A DNA stretch of 47,790 nucleotides. Source: Nostoc sp. NMS4 (GTDB taxonomy: Bacteria > Cyanobacteriota > Cyanobacteriia > Cyanobacteriales > Nostocaceae). This document shows, in pieces, positions 8,500-16,600 of this stretch. The stretch is from the NCBI RefSeq assembly GCF_017115095.1, contig NZ_JABXKI010000257.1, positions 1-47,790 of the forward strand, written 5' to 3'. Under the pieces are notes generated by a model that was not told the DNA's origin, did no database searches, and was given only the letters and a program-made list of their open reading frames with translations. Position numbers and translations under genes: made by a program. The number at the start of each line of letters is the position of its first letter. The first letter of the stretch is position 1.

Positions 8500-8861
8500 A
8501 TATCACACGGGGAGATGTGCTTTTGTGTGATCTCAATCCTGTTATTGGTACAGAACAAGCAGGTATTAGACCTGTTGTAGTGGTACAAATTGATCGGGCA
8601 AATGCTGTTAGTCCTCCTACCATTATTGCACCATTCACCTCAAAAATTAGACGCGCTATTCTACCCTCCCATGTGTTTGTACCTGCTGGTATTAGTGGTT
8701 TAAGCCAAGATTCTGTTGTACTTTGTGAGCAACTTCGGGTTGTTGATAAATCAAGAATTATCAGAGTGATTGGTCATTTGGATGATAATTATTTAGATGA
8801 ATTGGCAATAGCCTTGTGTACTATCCTTGGCTTAAGGATTATGAACAATAATAATGATTGA
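8493..8861 (+). CDS. MazF/PemK-family endoribonuclease toxin
   Basis: A 122-residue protein with the MazF/PemK fold signature: ITRGDVLLCDLNPVIGTEQAG at the N terminus (GDV...LNP.xGsEqxG), RPVVVVQIDRAN, then TIIAPFTSKIRR and SVVLCEQLRVVDKSRI. MazF toxins cleave mRNA at short sequence motifs. The start is GTG at 8493, overlapping the antitoxin's last codons. It lies in a segment flanked by asnS 3' ends and followed by an Rpn nuclease gene, so it is probably part of an imported block. Activity has not been shown by anything visible here. Confidence 0.88.
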   Translation: MVDITRGDVLLCDLNPVIGTEQAGIRPVVVVQIDRANAVSPPTIIAPFTSKIRRAILPSHVFVPAGISGLSQDSVVLCEQLRVVDKSRIIRVIGHLDDNYLDELAIALCTILGLRIMNNNND

Positions 8862-8901
8862 TAAATATTAGGTCTCACATCATTTATATACTTATTGAAC
8901 T

Positions 8902-9018
8902 ATTCCCCATCTGGGTTTTGGGTTGGGTTTTGAACGACTCGTGCAATTTATGACTGGTATGGGAAATATTCGTGATGTGATTCCCTTCCCGCGTACACCC
9001 CAAAGTGCTGAGTTTTAG
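8902..9018 (+). pseudogene. Detached second copy of the asnS 3' end
   Basis: Positions 8914-9018 encode the same last 34 residues as asnS ([11 protein letters not shown]...PQSAEF) and the stop, with ten base differences from 8081-8185, all of them synonymous. Homology extends a little further left as IPHLG against VPHAG, then stops at a TGA in frame. There is no start codon and no upstream part, so it is not expressed as a protein. Confidence 0.9.
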
Positions 9019-9030
9019 TCTGAGAGGAAC

Positions 9031-9085
9031 GAAACCCAACATTACCAAGGCTTTGTTGGGTAACGCTTAAGCTCAACCAAACCTA
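9031..9085. repeat. Palindromic CCCAAC element, left of the Rpn gene
   Basis: GAAACCCAACA (9031-9041) is followed by TTTGTTGGGTAAC and CAACCAAACCTAC, making a hairpin-capable element. The inverted partner TGTTGGGTTTC lies at 9994-10004 on the other side of the Rpn gene. Confidence 0.6.
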
Positions 9086-9119
9086 CTATTCTTCTTAACC
9101 CAAGCGTATTGAGTTAAAA

Positions 9120-9938
9120 TTAAGAATTTTGAATCTCCTCTTGTAAAACTTGAACTTGCTCAATAGATAGTTCAGTAACTTGAGCAATTTGTTCTAAACT
9201 CATTCCAATTCGCAACAAATTTAAAGCCAACTTTCTTGTTGTTTCTGCTTTGCCTTTGGCTTCCCCTTCTGCTTTACCTTTGGCTTCGCCTTCTTCTAGG
9301 ATTTCTTGATAAATGACTGATTCGCGCATAATCTCACTCCTGAAAATCTTCTTAATTACATCCTTCTTTAATACCAGTCCTGCTAAAATCCCACTAGCAG
9401 CAGCTATATTTCTTTGTAGCTGGCGATGCCTGCGGCGGGCTACGCCTACGCTAATTGCTTCAACTGCTTTGGCTACTTGGGTTAATACCATTGTAGGATC
9501 GTTTGTCTGACTTAGCACGGCAAAGGGTAATAGACCTGGAACACTCATAAACCTGTCTGTCGGTTGTTCCCACAGGCGTATTACCTCAAACTGATGGTAA
9601 GTGTTGTTTAATCTAAAACTATTTTCACTGACTAATTCTGAACTGGTTTTTCTCAAATAGATTACTATTTGGCGCATTTCTTTGTTAGGAAAGCGGCGAT
9701 AAACCCTGACCCGATAATCTAACATCCGAAAGGGGATAGCTTCATCAGGGTCTGTTTGAAATTCGGTATGTAGAACTAAATCATCAGATTGCAATAAAAT
9801 TAATGAATCGGCGCGAATTGGTTCGTTTGATAATTCAGTAGGGCTAAGTTCTGTTAATTTAATCGGTGAACCTAGCAACCATGTTGCTAAATCATCTTTG
9901 AAGTTTTCGGCAATGAATTTACAGATATTGTCATACAT
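9120..9938 (-). CDS. Rpn-family PD-(D/E)XK nuclease / recombination-promoting protein
   Basis: A 272-residue member of the Rpn/transposase_31-like group. The PD-(D/E)XK core is visible as ADSLILLQSDDLVLHTEFQTD (about 43-63), followed by LDYRVRVYRRFP and IVIYLRK. A tail with GEAKGKAEGEAKGKAE repeats and a short C-terminal helical part (LNLLRIGMSLEQIAQVTELS) is typical of the cyanobacterial branch. E. coli Rpn proteins are DNA endonucleases that raise recombination. A GC-rich dispersed repeat sits in frame at 9420-9452 and encodes VGVARRRHRQ without breaking the frame. The gene is bracketed by related palindromes, and a truncated relative lies at 26976. Confidence 0.8.
   Translation of the reverse strand: MYDNICKFIAENFKDDLATWLLGSPIKLTELSPTELSNEPIRADSLILLQSDDLVLHTEFQTDPDEAIPFRMLDYRVRVYRRFPNKEMRQIVIYLRKTSSELVSENSFRLNNTYHQFEVIRLWEQPTDRFMSVPGLLPFAVLSQTNDPTMVLTQVAKAVEAISVGVARRRHRQLQRNIAAASGILAGLVLKKDVIKKIFRSEIMRESVIYQEILEEGEAKGKAEGEAKGKAETTRKLALNLLRIGMSLEQIAQVTELSIEQVQVLQEEIQNS
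9420..9452. repeat. Dispersed repeat inserted in frame in the Rpn gene
   Basis: The sequence GCGATGCCTGCGGCGGGCTACGCC is the same repeat family as 2098-2126 and lies within the coding frame, adding about eleven residues rich in Arg. Confidence 0.7.
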
Positions 9939-9993
9939 GGCAGCCTTAAAGTAAAGGGTATCAGGTATTGTTGATAAAAATTAAACTTGCTGG

Positions 9994-10025
9994 TGTTGGG
10001 TTTCCTTGCGTCAACCCAACCTACT
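9994..10025. repeat. Palindromic CCCAAC element, right of the Rpn gene
   Basis: TGTTGGGTTTC is followed by CAACCCAACCTAC, giving a GTTGGGTT/AACCCAAC hairpin. It is an inverted partner of the element at 9031-9085. Confidence 0.6.
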
Positions 10026-10053
10026 GTTACTACATCACTGTTTTAAACACCAC

Positions 10054-10827
10054 CTAATTACCAAGTAATTCTTGTCTACGTTGCTCCTGTCCCTGCTCCT
10101 CAAGTTCTTTACGTACTTCCCAATATTTTGTTACGGCTGCACTAGATTCACTCATTATTACTAATCTCAAATCACGAGATTCCTCACCATTGTCTAAAAG
10201 AGAAATCAATTCTCTTCTTTGGGGTCTATCAAGTTTAATAAACCATTGGACAAAAGCTTCAAAAATATATTTTTGTGAACCTGATACCTCATCATGAGCT
10301 ACAACACATGAAGGACAAGTATTGACAATATAACTATTATACCAGTGCTGTATGGAACTACGACGAAATATATTTCCATCCTTAATTTTAGACCTTGTAA
10401 AAGAGCATTCTTCACTCGATATATCTTGATTTGCAATACAGTCTAAAATTGAAGTATGGTAAGAATTACCAAATAAGTGTGCTAGATAACTAACAAAAAT
10501 AGAACCTGGATATCCTGGTAGTATCTCTCCTGTTGAACTAAGCCAAGGATATTTTGTTAACACTAAAGAGTAATGATATCGAGAATATGTACAATGTGTA
10601 ATTGATTGCTGTTGATTATAGGAATTTTTCAAATGTTCATTAATATGATATGTATCAAATCTCATTCGCTTGTAATAGTTAGAAGAAAAGATATCTTCTT
10701 GACAGCTTTTCGCCACCTGAGCTAGTCTATTCATATTTACCTGTGCATCACTTCTCATTGGTGTTAATAACAAAGCCGAGCTAGTTACCACCAAAGATAT
10801 TAAGCTTTTAACTGTGAAATTTATCAT
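10054..10827 (-). CDS. Secreted protein of unknown function, coupled to a Ser/Thr kinase gene
   Basis: A 257-residue protein with a signal peptide (KSLISLVVTSSALLLTPMRSDAQ, probable cleavage after SDA). The mature part is rich in Tyr, Ser and Cys (six Cys: C42, C78, C129, C141, C170, C173 approximately, including a CPSC pair), which would suit disulfides in the periplasm. The end is a charged helix (EVRKELEEQGQEQRRQELL). The start ATGA overlaps the stop of the kinase gene by four bases, so the two are made together. Local base composition is AT-rich. I do not recognise the family and offer no function beyond export. Confidence 0.72.
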   Translation of the reverse strand: MINFTVKSLISLVVTSSALLLTPMRSDAQVNMNRLAQVAKSCQEDIFSSNYYKRMRFDTYHINEHLKNSYNQQQSITHCTYSRYHYSLVLTKYPWLSSTGEILPGYPGSIFVSYLAHLFGNSYHTSILDCIANQDISSEECSFTRSKIKDGNIFRRSSIQHWYNSYIVNTCPSCVVAHDEVSGSQKYIFEAFVQWFIKLDRPQRRELISLLDNGEESRDLRLVIMSESSAAVTKYWEVRKELEEQGQEQRRQELLGN

Positions 10828-12572
10828 TGATTTCTCTCTCTTATTACTTGTTCTAATTCATCGGAAGTTTTAGGTATGGGATATGTAGATTCCCAAGGAT
10901 TAGGGATATTAGCCCCATCATCATTTGTATTTACTGCATTGTTTGGTTGTTTTGTTGGAACTTCTTGCTTAGATGGTAATTGCCGTTTATTTGAGGTTGT
11001 TACAGTTGTTTTTGGTTGAGCCTTAATTTGCAAATAAACTTCTTTAGCTTTTTCAAGGCTAATTTTTGTCTGTTGCTGTTTATCGGCTTGTTGCCTTTTT
11101 TGTGTTATTAAATCCCTTTGCCTTATATCAGCATTTAACTGCTCTCTTCTTTCCCTCATCTCTCTTCTTTCCCTTATCACAGCTTCTAACTGCTCTCTTT
11201 CTGTCCTAACAGCAGCTTCTTTTTTAACAGCCGCTTGTCTTTCTTCCTCCGCTTTTAAAGCAGCCTGAAGTTTTTGTTTTTCTATCTCCTCTATTTGAGC
11301 TTGTTCGGTTTTTACTTTGTCAGACGTAGGCAAAGTTAAAGGACTTATTGTAGGTTGAGATTTAGAAGTTAATGGAATTTCAGGAATTTGGGTAACTGGA
11401 CTAGGAATAGCTACCGGAACATTTTCTACAGGAGAAGCAGAAACCGGATTTTTGGTGTTTGGTTGATTAATAGCCGCAATAACAACAGCAAAACATCCCA
11501 CTCCTAAACCGATGAGAACTTGCGAAAGTTTTAGGCTTTTCTGAGTCTGGCTAGAAGACGCATTGACTGATTTAGCTCCACCGACTGATACAGTAGCAAC
11601 AGAACTAGATGACGCAGCAGATTTAGACCCATTGGTTGATTGAATTGCCGTTTTTTGTCCTAGTATTCTAGGCATTTGTAAAGCTTTTTCAATTTCGCTC
11701 AATTTCTGCAAAATCACTTGCGTATTTTGAGGACGATGATTTGCAGTAGGAGCCATCAAATGGTCGATTAAATCTGCCAAAAGTGGAGATAGATTGAGTG
11801 CAGATTTTCGCCAGTGCAACTCGTTAGTCAGAGGGTCATAAATTTCTTTATCTTGGGGTTCCTTACCTGTGAGCAGAAAAATAAAAGTCCGTCCCAATGC
11901 AAAAAAGTCTGACTGCTGTACCGAATAACCGTTTTGTTGCTCTGGCGGTGAATAGCCTTGTGAAAAAATTCTGGTATGGGAATTTCCCGCCACAATGGTT
12001 GTCGTGACTTGTCGAACTGCACCAAAATCAATTAAGACAAGCAGCCCACTTGGTCGCAGCATGATATTCTGAGGCTTAATATCACGGTGAAAATATTGGT
12101 GAGCGTGTACTAAAGCGAGAATTTCTACAAGTTGTTTGAGCCAATTGAGAGCTTGAGCTTCAGAAATACCTTGATAATTACGAAATTCCATCCACTGCTC
12201 TAAATTTACGCCTTCAATTTTCTCCATTGCTAAACAGTGCAATAGTACAGAGCTATTTTTAGGTAAAACAGTAAAATAACCATCTGGTTCTACCTTGGGA
12301 ATACCCGCACTGTTTAGCTGACTCAAAACCTTTGCTTCCTGCTGAAACAGTTCAATGGCTTTGGGGTTATTCTCAGTCAGCACTTTTAAAACTTTAGTTT
12401 TCCCACGCTCGTCAACTTCAAAAGTGTTACCAAAGCCACCTTGTCCTAGTTGTTTGAGTACCCGATAGCGACCTTGCAACAGTATTTCTGACCCACAGTT
12501 ACGGCAAATAAGGTTATTTGCATTCACTGCGTCAACAGGTTTTGGACAATGGGGATTTATACAATAGCTCAT
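10824..12572 (-). CDS. Membrane-anchored Ser/Thr protein kinase with N-terminal zinc ribbon
   Basis: A 582-residue Hanks-type kinase of the cyanobacterial class. Order: a zinc-ribbon (C4, C9, C23, C26; INPHCPKP... CRNCGSEIL), kinase domain about 34-295 with GQGGFG, the conserved Lys in KVLKVL, HRDIKPQN, DFG and SPPEQ, a low-complexity Ser-rich linker, one membrane span (LIGLGVGCFAVVIAAI, near 353-370), then a Pro/Thr-rich stretch and a long Gln/Glu/Arg coiled coil (about 420-520). The kinase therefore lies in the cytoplasm with the coiled coil outside or in the periplasm. Catalytic residues look intact. It is co-translated with the secreted protein downstream, which may be a partner or sensor of the outer domain. 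Confidence 0.92.
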   Translation of the reverse strand: MSYCINPHCPKPVDAVNANNLICRNCGSEILLQGRYRVLKQLGQGGFGNTFEVDERGKTKVLKVLTENNPKAIELFQQEAKVLSQLNSAGIPKVEPDGYFTVLPKNSSVLLHCLAMEKIEGVNLEQWMEFRNYQGISEAQALNWLKQLVEILALVHAHQYFHRDIKPQNIMLRPSGLLVLIDFGAVRQVTTTIVAGNSHTRIFSQGYSPPEQQNGYSVQQSDFFALGRTFIFLLTGKEPQDKEIYDPLTNELHWRKSALNLSPLLADLIDHLMAPTANHRPQNTQVILQKLSEIEKALQMPRILGQKTAIQSTNGSKSAASSSSVATVSVGGAKSVNASSSQTQKSLKLSQVLIGLGVGCFAVVIAAINQPNTKNPVSASPVENVPVAIPSPVTQIPEIPLTSKSQPTISPLTLPTSDKVKTEQAQIEEIEKQKLQAALKAEEERQAAVKKEAAVRTEREQLEAVIRERREMRERREQLNADIRQRDLITQKRQQADKQQQTKISLEKAKEVYLQIKAQPKTTVTTSNKRQLPSKQEVPTKQPNNAVNTNDDGANIPNPWESTYPIPKTSDELEQVIRERNQ

Positions 12573-12765
12573 TACACAAAAGTAAATATCCTAAAAAATC
12601 TATTTTTATTGATATTTAAAGCTCTATTAATAGAGTTCCCTAAAACTATGACAAAGTAGCATATAGTTTTTAGAATATGCCAGCAATAAATTTCTAATTA
12701 CCCTAGAATAGGTGTCTTGCATAGCCTACAAGGAATACCAAAGCTAGCACTGGAGATGTAAATTA

Positions 12766-13248
12766 GTGTTAATGTTACTTCTCAATATTGGGAATGAGCT
12801 ATATGCCATAGAAAGCCGACAGGTTGTAGAAGTAATACCACTTGTGATGCTCAAAACTTTGCCCCATCAGCCTGAGCATATCGCTGGTGTTTTTAACTAT
12901 CGGGGACGCATTGTACCAGTAATCGATTTATGTCAGTTGATGCGTGGTAAACCCTCCAGTGAGTACCTAAGTACTAGGATTATACTAGTCAACTATTGGG
13001 GGAGTAATAATACAGAACTTAAGGCTCCCTATATTTTGGGTTTGATTACAGAACAAGTTATAGAAACATTACACAAGTCTGAGTCCGAATTTGTTAATCC
13101 TAATATCCAGATAGATAAAGCGCCATATTTGGGCAAAATGATTGTACATGAGCAAGGAATGATTCAGTGTCTTCGCATTGAGTACTTGTTGTCAGAAGTA
13201 CAGCAAGTCAATCTCTTGCCAGAAAGTTATCACAATACTGGATTTTAG
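12766..13248 (+). CDS. CheW-type adaptor, first of the Wsp-like cluster (WspB-like)
   Basis: A 160-residue CheW domain protein. Landmarks: LLNIGNELYAIESRQVVEVIP, PEHIAGVFNYRGRIVPVIDL and the C-terminal strand region IQIDKAPYLGKMI. CheW proteins couple receptors to the CheA kinase. The start is taken as GTG just after GGAG; the ATG two codons downstream is an alternative. It is followed 21 bases later by a CheR gene, the arrangement wspB-wspC. It is the promoter-proximal gene of a run of seven same-strand chemosensory genes, preceded by a divergent kinase gene. Confidence 0.88.
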   Translation: MLMLLLNIGNELYAIESRQVVEVIPLVMLKTLPHQPEHIAGVFNYRGRIVPVIDLCQLMRGKPSSEYLSTRIILVNYWGSNNTELKAPYILGLITEQVIETLHKSESEFVNPNIQIDKAPYLGKMIVHEQGMIQCLRIEYLLSEVQQVNLLPESYHNTGF

Positions 13249-13269
13249 ATTGGTCTGAAGATTCTATAA

Positions 13270-14550
13270 ATGGCACAATCTGTTATTGAAGCTTTACTAA
13301 AAAGCAAGATTGGTTTAGATGCAAACTCTATTGGTGCTGATGCGATCGCAAGTGCAATATCTCAACGCATGGCAGATTGTCGCATAATGGATATTGCTAA
13401 CTATCTGGCGAAGTTACAGGTATCTAGCCTAGAATTGGAAGCACTGATTGACACCGTGATTGTTCCAGAAACATGGTTTTTTCGAGAACCAGAATCCTTT
13501 GCATTTCTGAAGTATTATGTATTATCTGAGTGGTTGCCAAAAAATCCCCAAGGCGTACTGCGGGTTTTGAGTGTACCGTGTGCAACGGGTGAAGAACCAT
13601 ATTCCATTGCGATCGCTCTATTGGAAGCAGGATTAAACTCTGCAAATATTCACATTGATGCTGTTGATGTTAGCAAAAAATGTCTGCTAAAAGCCCAACG
13701 AGCGATTTACAATCAATACTCGTTTCGTAGCAATAGCCGATCCTTTCAAGAGCGCTATTTTCAGCTAACTGAGGCAGGATATCACCTGTGCGAACAGGTG
13801 AAAAGTATGGTGAATTTTATTAATGGCAACTTGGCAGATCCGGCTTTTCTCCCTGACACGCCGCTTTATGATGTAGTCTTTTGCCGTAACCTGTTGATTT
13901 ACTTCGATGTGGCAACAAAAGAGCGCACCATTCAAGTCTTAGAAAGGTTGCTAAGGCCAGAAGGCTTACTATTTGTGGGACACGCTGAAACTTGGTTATT
14001 GTTTAAAACTCAATTGATCTCAGTTCGTCAAGATTCAGTAGTTGCTCATCGAAAGTCCACACCGGGCGAAAATATTCGCAAAAATCATCATCAAAATCTT
14101 CAGAGACAAGGCTTCACAGGCAAAAATATAGATGTTCTTAACAAGCGACAGCTGCCGAAAAAAAATAATTCTAAGTTTGTTGCCCAAGAGAGGTTAAATG
14201 TTGCTCCTCAGAATCCGATATTGCCAATAGAACTAAAAGTAAATTTGTTAGAAACAGCTAGAGCTTTAGCTGATGAAGGTCGATTGGATGAGGCGGTTAA
14301 ATTATGCAACGATTATCTCAACGAAAATCAGGTAAGTACTGAAGCATATCTTTTACTAGGTCAGGTGCAGCAAGCAATGGCACAAAATGATCGGGCGGCA
14401 CAATCTTTTCAAAAAGCAATTTATTTACAACCGACTCACCAAGAGGCGCTGACTCATCTGGCATTACTCAAAGAACATCAAGGAAATGCGGATAGTGCTA
14501 ATCTTCTCTGGCAACGAATTCACCGATTAACGAAAGAAAAGCAGTTCTGA
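13270..14550 (+). CDS. CheR-type receptor methyltransferase with TPR tail (WspC-like)
   Basis: A 426-residue SAM-dependent methyltransferase that would methylate glutamates on the cluster's receptor. CheR landmarks: PETWFFREPESFAFL (about 70), LSVPCATGEEPYSIA (SAM motif I), HIDAVDVSKKCL, YDVVFCRNLLIYFD and LLFVGHAET. A linker of about 70 residues is followed by two to three TPR helices (LLETARALADEGRLDEAV, AYLLLGQVQQAM, AAQSFQKAIYLQPTHQEAL; about 330-420). CheR plus TPR is the architecture of Pseudomonas WspC, which works in a surface-sensing Wsp pathway. It lies between the CheW and receptor genes, as in that operon type. Confidence 0.92.
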   Translation: MAQSVIEALLKSKIGLDANSIGADAIASAISQRMADCRIMDIANYLAKLQVSSLELEALIDTVIVPETWFFREPESFAFLKYYVLSEWLPKNPQGVLRVLSVPCATGEEPYSIAIALLEAGLNSANIHIDAVDVSKKCLLKAQRAIYNQYSFRSNSRSFQERYFQLTEAGYHLCEQVKSMVNFINGNLADPAFLPDTPLYDVVFCRNLLIYFDVATKERTIQVLERLLRPEGLLFVGHAETWLLFKTQLISVRQDSVVAHRKSTPGENIRKNHHQNLQRQGFTGKNIDVLNKRQLPKKNNSKFVAQERLNVAPQNPILPIELKVNLLETARALADEGRLDEAVKLCNDYLNENQVSTEAYLLLGQVQQAMAQNDRAAQSFQKAIYLQPTHQEALTHLALLKEHQGNADSANLLWQRIHRLTKEKQF

Positions 14551-14821
14551 GGAGATCGAGCAGGAGTTAAGCTAATCGCTATACTGTTCAGTTAAGGTAA
14601 GAGACGTGATAATTTATCTGGATTCATCCACTTTAGATACTCAAACTTCTTACTCAGCACTCAACACTTTCACATCAGAAGGAAAAGCTAGTCTCTAAAC
14701 TAAGCTACCTACTTAATAATTTGTTTAAAAATAAAAATAGAGACTGTTCATCTTGTTTGTGATTTGGGAATTTTAAGAGATGAATGCGTTTTACAGCAAC
14801 AGAGGAACAGTAGGATATCCA

Positions 14822-16591
14822 ATGTTCAAGAACATGACCTTGCAAACACGGTTGATCGGTTCATTTTTATTCATGGGACTGATTGTACTCACGATGGCAT
14901 TGCTGGGATGGTTCACCACCAACGAGTTAAATCAGTACATTAATATACTGGCGACGGATAACATACCCAGTGTGTCCGGGATATGGAAGATTAACGAAGG
15001 TCAGACACAAATCCAATCGGCAGAACGGTTACTATTTGATCCTGAAGTCACTGTTACTGAAAGACAAGGTGCAGTAACTCATATCCAGAATGCTTGGAAA
15101 CAGATTAACGAAGGTATTAAACAGTACGAAGCAACGCCATTAAGCGAGCAAGAAAAAAAAGAGTATGCCTTACTTAAAGAACAACTGGATGCTTGGAAGC
15201 AAGCTCATGAGAAATTGTTAGATATTGAACAACAGTTCACTCAACTTGGTGTTCGCAATCCTTGGAAAAAACAAATTGAATTAATGCGTCAAGGAAAAGA
15301 TAAATTATCAGATTTTGCCGCTATTCAAGCACCGTTGGAGTTACGTAATCGTATGGATTCTGAGGGAGCAAATAAGGAAGAACCGTTATTTAAAATAACT
15401 GACGCTCAAGCAGAAAAACTTTTAAAACTTAATGAAGATTATATAGCAGATACACAAAAAGAAGTCGAACAGAATGTGGCTCGCAGCATTTTCTGGATTT
15501 CTGTCGGAATTGCCATTGGCCCCATAACTGCAATTATTTTTGGCTTGGTAATCGCTCGAAAAATTGCATTTCAGATTCTTGGTGTTGTTAGGGTTGCAGA
15601 GCAAATTTCCACGGGGAACTTAACAACTCAGGTCACGGCTGATTCCAACAGCAAAGATGAAATGAATAGACTCTTAACTGCTTTCCAAAGCATGACTCAG
15701 AATCTCAACACTCTGATTCGTCAGGTACAGCATTCAGGTATCCAAGTGACTACCTCAGCTACTCAAATAGCAGCTTCAGGTAAACAATTAGAAGGGACGC
15801 TTACCGAGCAGGTAGCTTCTACTAATGAGGTAGCTGCCGCTACTAAAGAAATTTCCGCTACCTCTAGGGAATTAGTAAGTGCAATGGAACAAGTTGCGGC
15901 CATTTCACAAATCACAACGACAGCAGCGAATGATAGTCAAAAAGACATCGTGCGGATGGAAACCACTATGCGGCAGTTGGCAGAGGCCACTAATGCGATC
16001 GCAGCTCGATTGGGAGTAATTAGCGAAAAGGCAAATAGCATTAATACTATCGTCGTCACAATTACCAAAGTGGCAGACCAAACGAATCTGCTATCGTTAA
16101 ATGCGGCGATCGAAGCCGAAAAAGCTGGAGAGTATGGCTTGGGCTTTGCTGTAGTTGCTAGAGAAATTCGCCGACTAGCAGATCAAACTGCCGTTGCTAC
16201 CCTCGATATTGAGCAGATGGTTAAACAGATGCAATCGTCAGTCTCTACAGGTGTGATGGAGATGGACAAGTTTGCCGCAGAAGTTGGGCGGAATATAGAA
16301 GATGTTGCCAGTATTAGTACACAGGTTGGGCAAATTATCCAGCAAGTCCAAGACTTGAATCCTCGATTTGAGTTTGTCAATCAGGGTATGGAAACCCAGT
16401 CGGTGGGAGCGCAACAAATTAGTGAGGCGATGGTGCAGTTGAGTAGTACCTCCGTGCAAAGTACGGATTCCTTGCGGGAAATTAATCATGCTATAGCCCA
16501 ACTTAACCAAGTGGCGCAGGGATTGCGTCAAGAGATTGCCCGCTTTCAGGTGAAAACAGAAGACGCTATACCCCTGCACCAATTCTCTTGA
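14822..16591 (+). CDS. Methyl-accepting chemotaxis receptor (WspA-like)
   Basis: A receptor of about 589 residues. Two membrane spans (SFLFMGLIVLTMALLGWF near the start; FWISVGIAIGPITAIIFGLV about 225-245) enclose a periplasmic four-helix-type domain, followed by HAMP and a long signalling coiled coil. The hairpin tip NLLSLNAAIEAEKAGEYG, then FAVVAREIRRLADQTAVAT, is very close to the WspA tip of Pseudomonas and differs from E. coli Tar/Tsr (ALNAAIEAARAGEQG). I choose ATG 14822 because AGGA lies six bases upstream; an in-frame ATG at 14780 is possible. The next CheW gene starts nine bases after the stop. Confidence 0.93.
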   Translation: MFKNMTLQTRLIGSFLFMGLIVLTMALLGWFTTNELNQYINILATDNIPSVSGIWKINEGQTQIQSAERLLFDPEVTVTERQGAVTHIQNAWKQINEGIKQYEATPLSEQEKKEYALLKEQLDAWKQAHEKLLDIEQQFTQLGVRNPWKKQIELMRQGKDKLSDFAAIQAPLELRNRMDSEGANKEEPLFKITDAQAEKLLKLNEDYIADTQKEVEQNVARSIFWISVGIAIGPITAIIFGLVIARKIAFQILGVVRVAEQISTGNLTTQVTADSNSKDEMNRLLTAFQSMTQNLNTLIRQVQHSGIQVTTSATQIAASGKQLEGTLTEQVASTNEVAAATKEISATSRELVSAMEQVAAISQITTTAANDSQKDIVRMETTMRQLAEATNAIAARLGVISEKANSINTIVVTITKVADQTNLLSLNAAIEAEKAGEYGLGFAVVAREIRRLADQTAVATLDIEQMVKQMQSSVSTGVMEMDKFAAEVGRNIEDVASISTQVGQIIQQVQDLNPRFEFVNQGMETQSVGAQQISEAMVQLSSTSVQSTDSLREINHAIAQLNQVAQGLRQEIARFQVKTEDAIPLHQFS

Positions 16592-16600
16592 GTAACCCTT

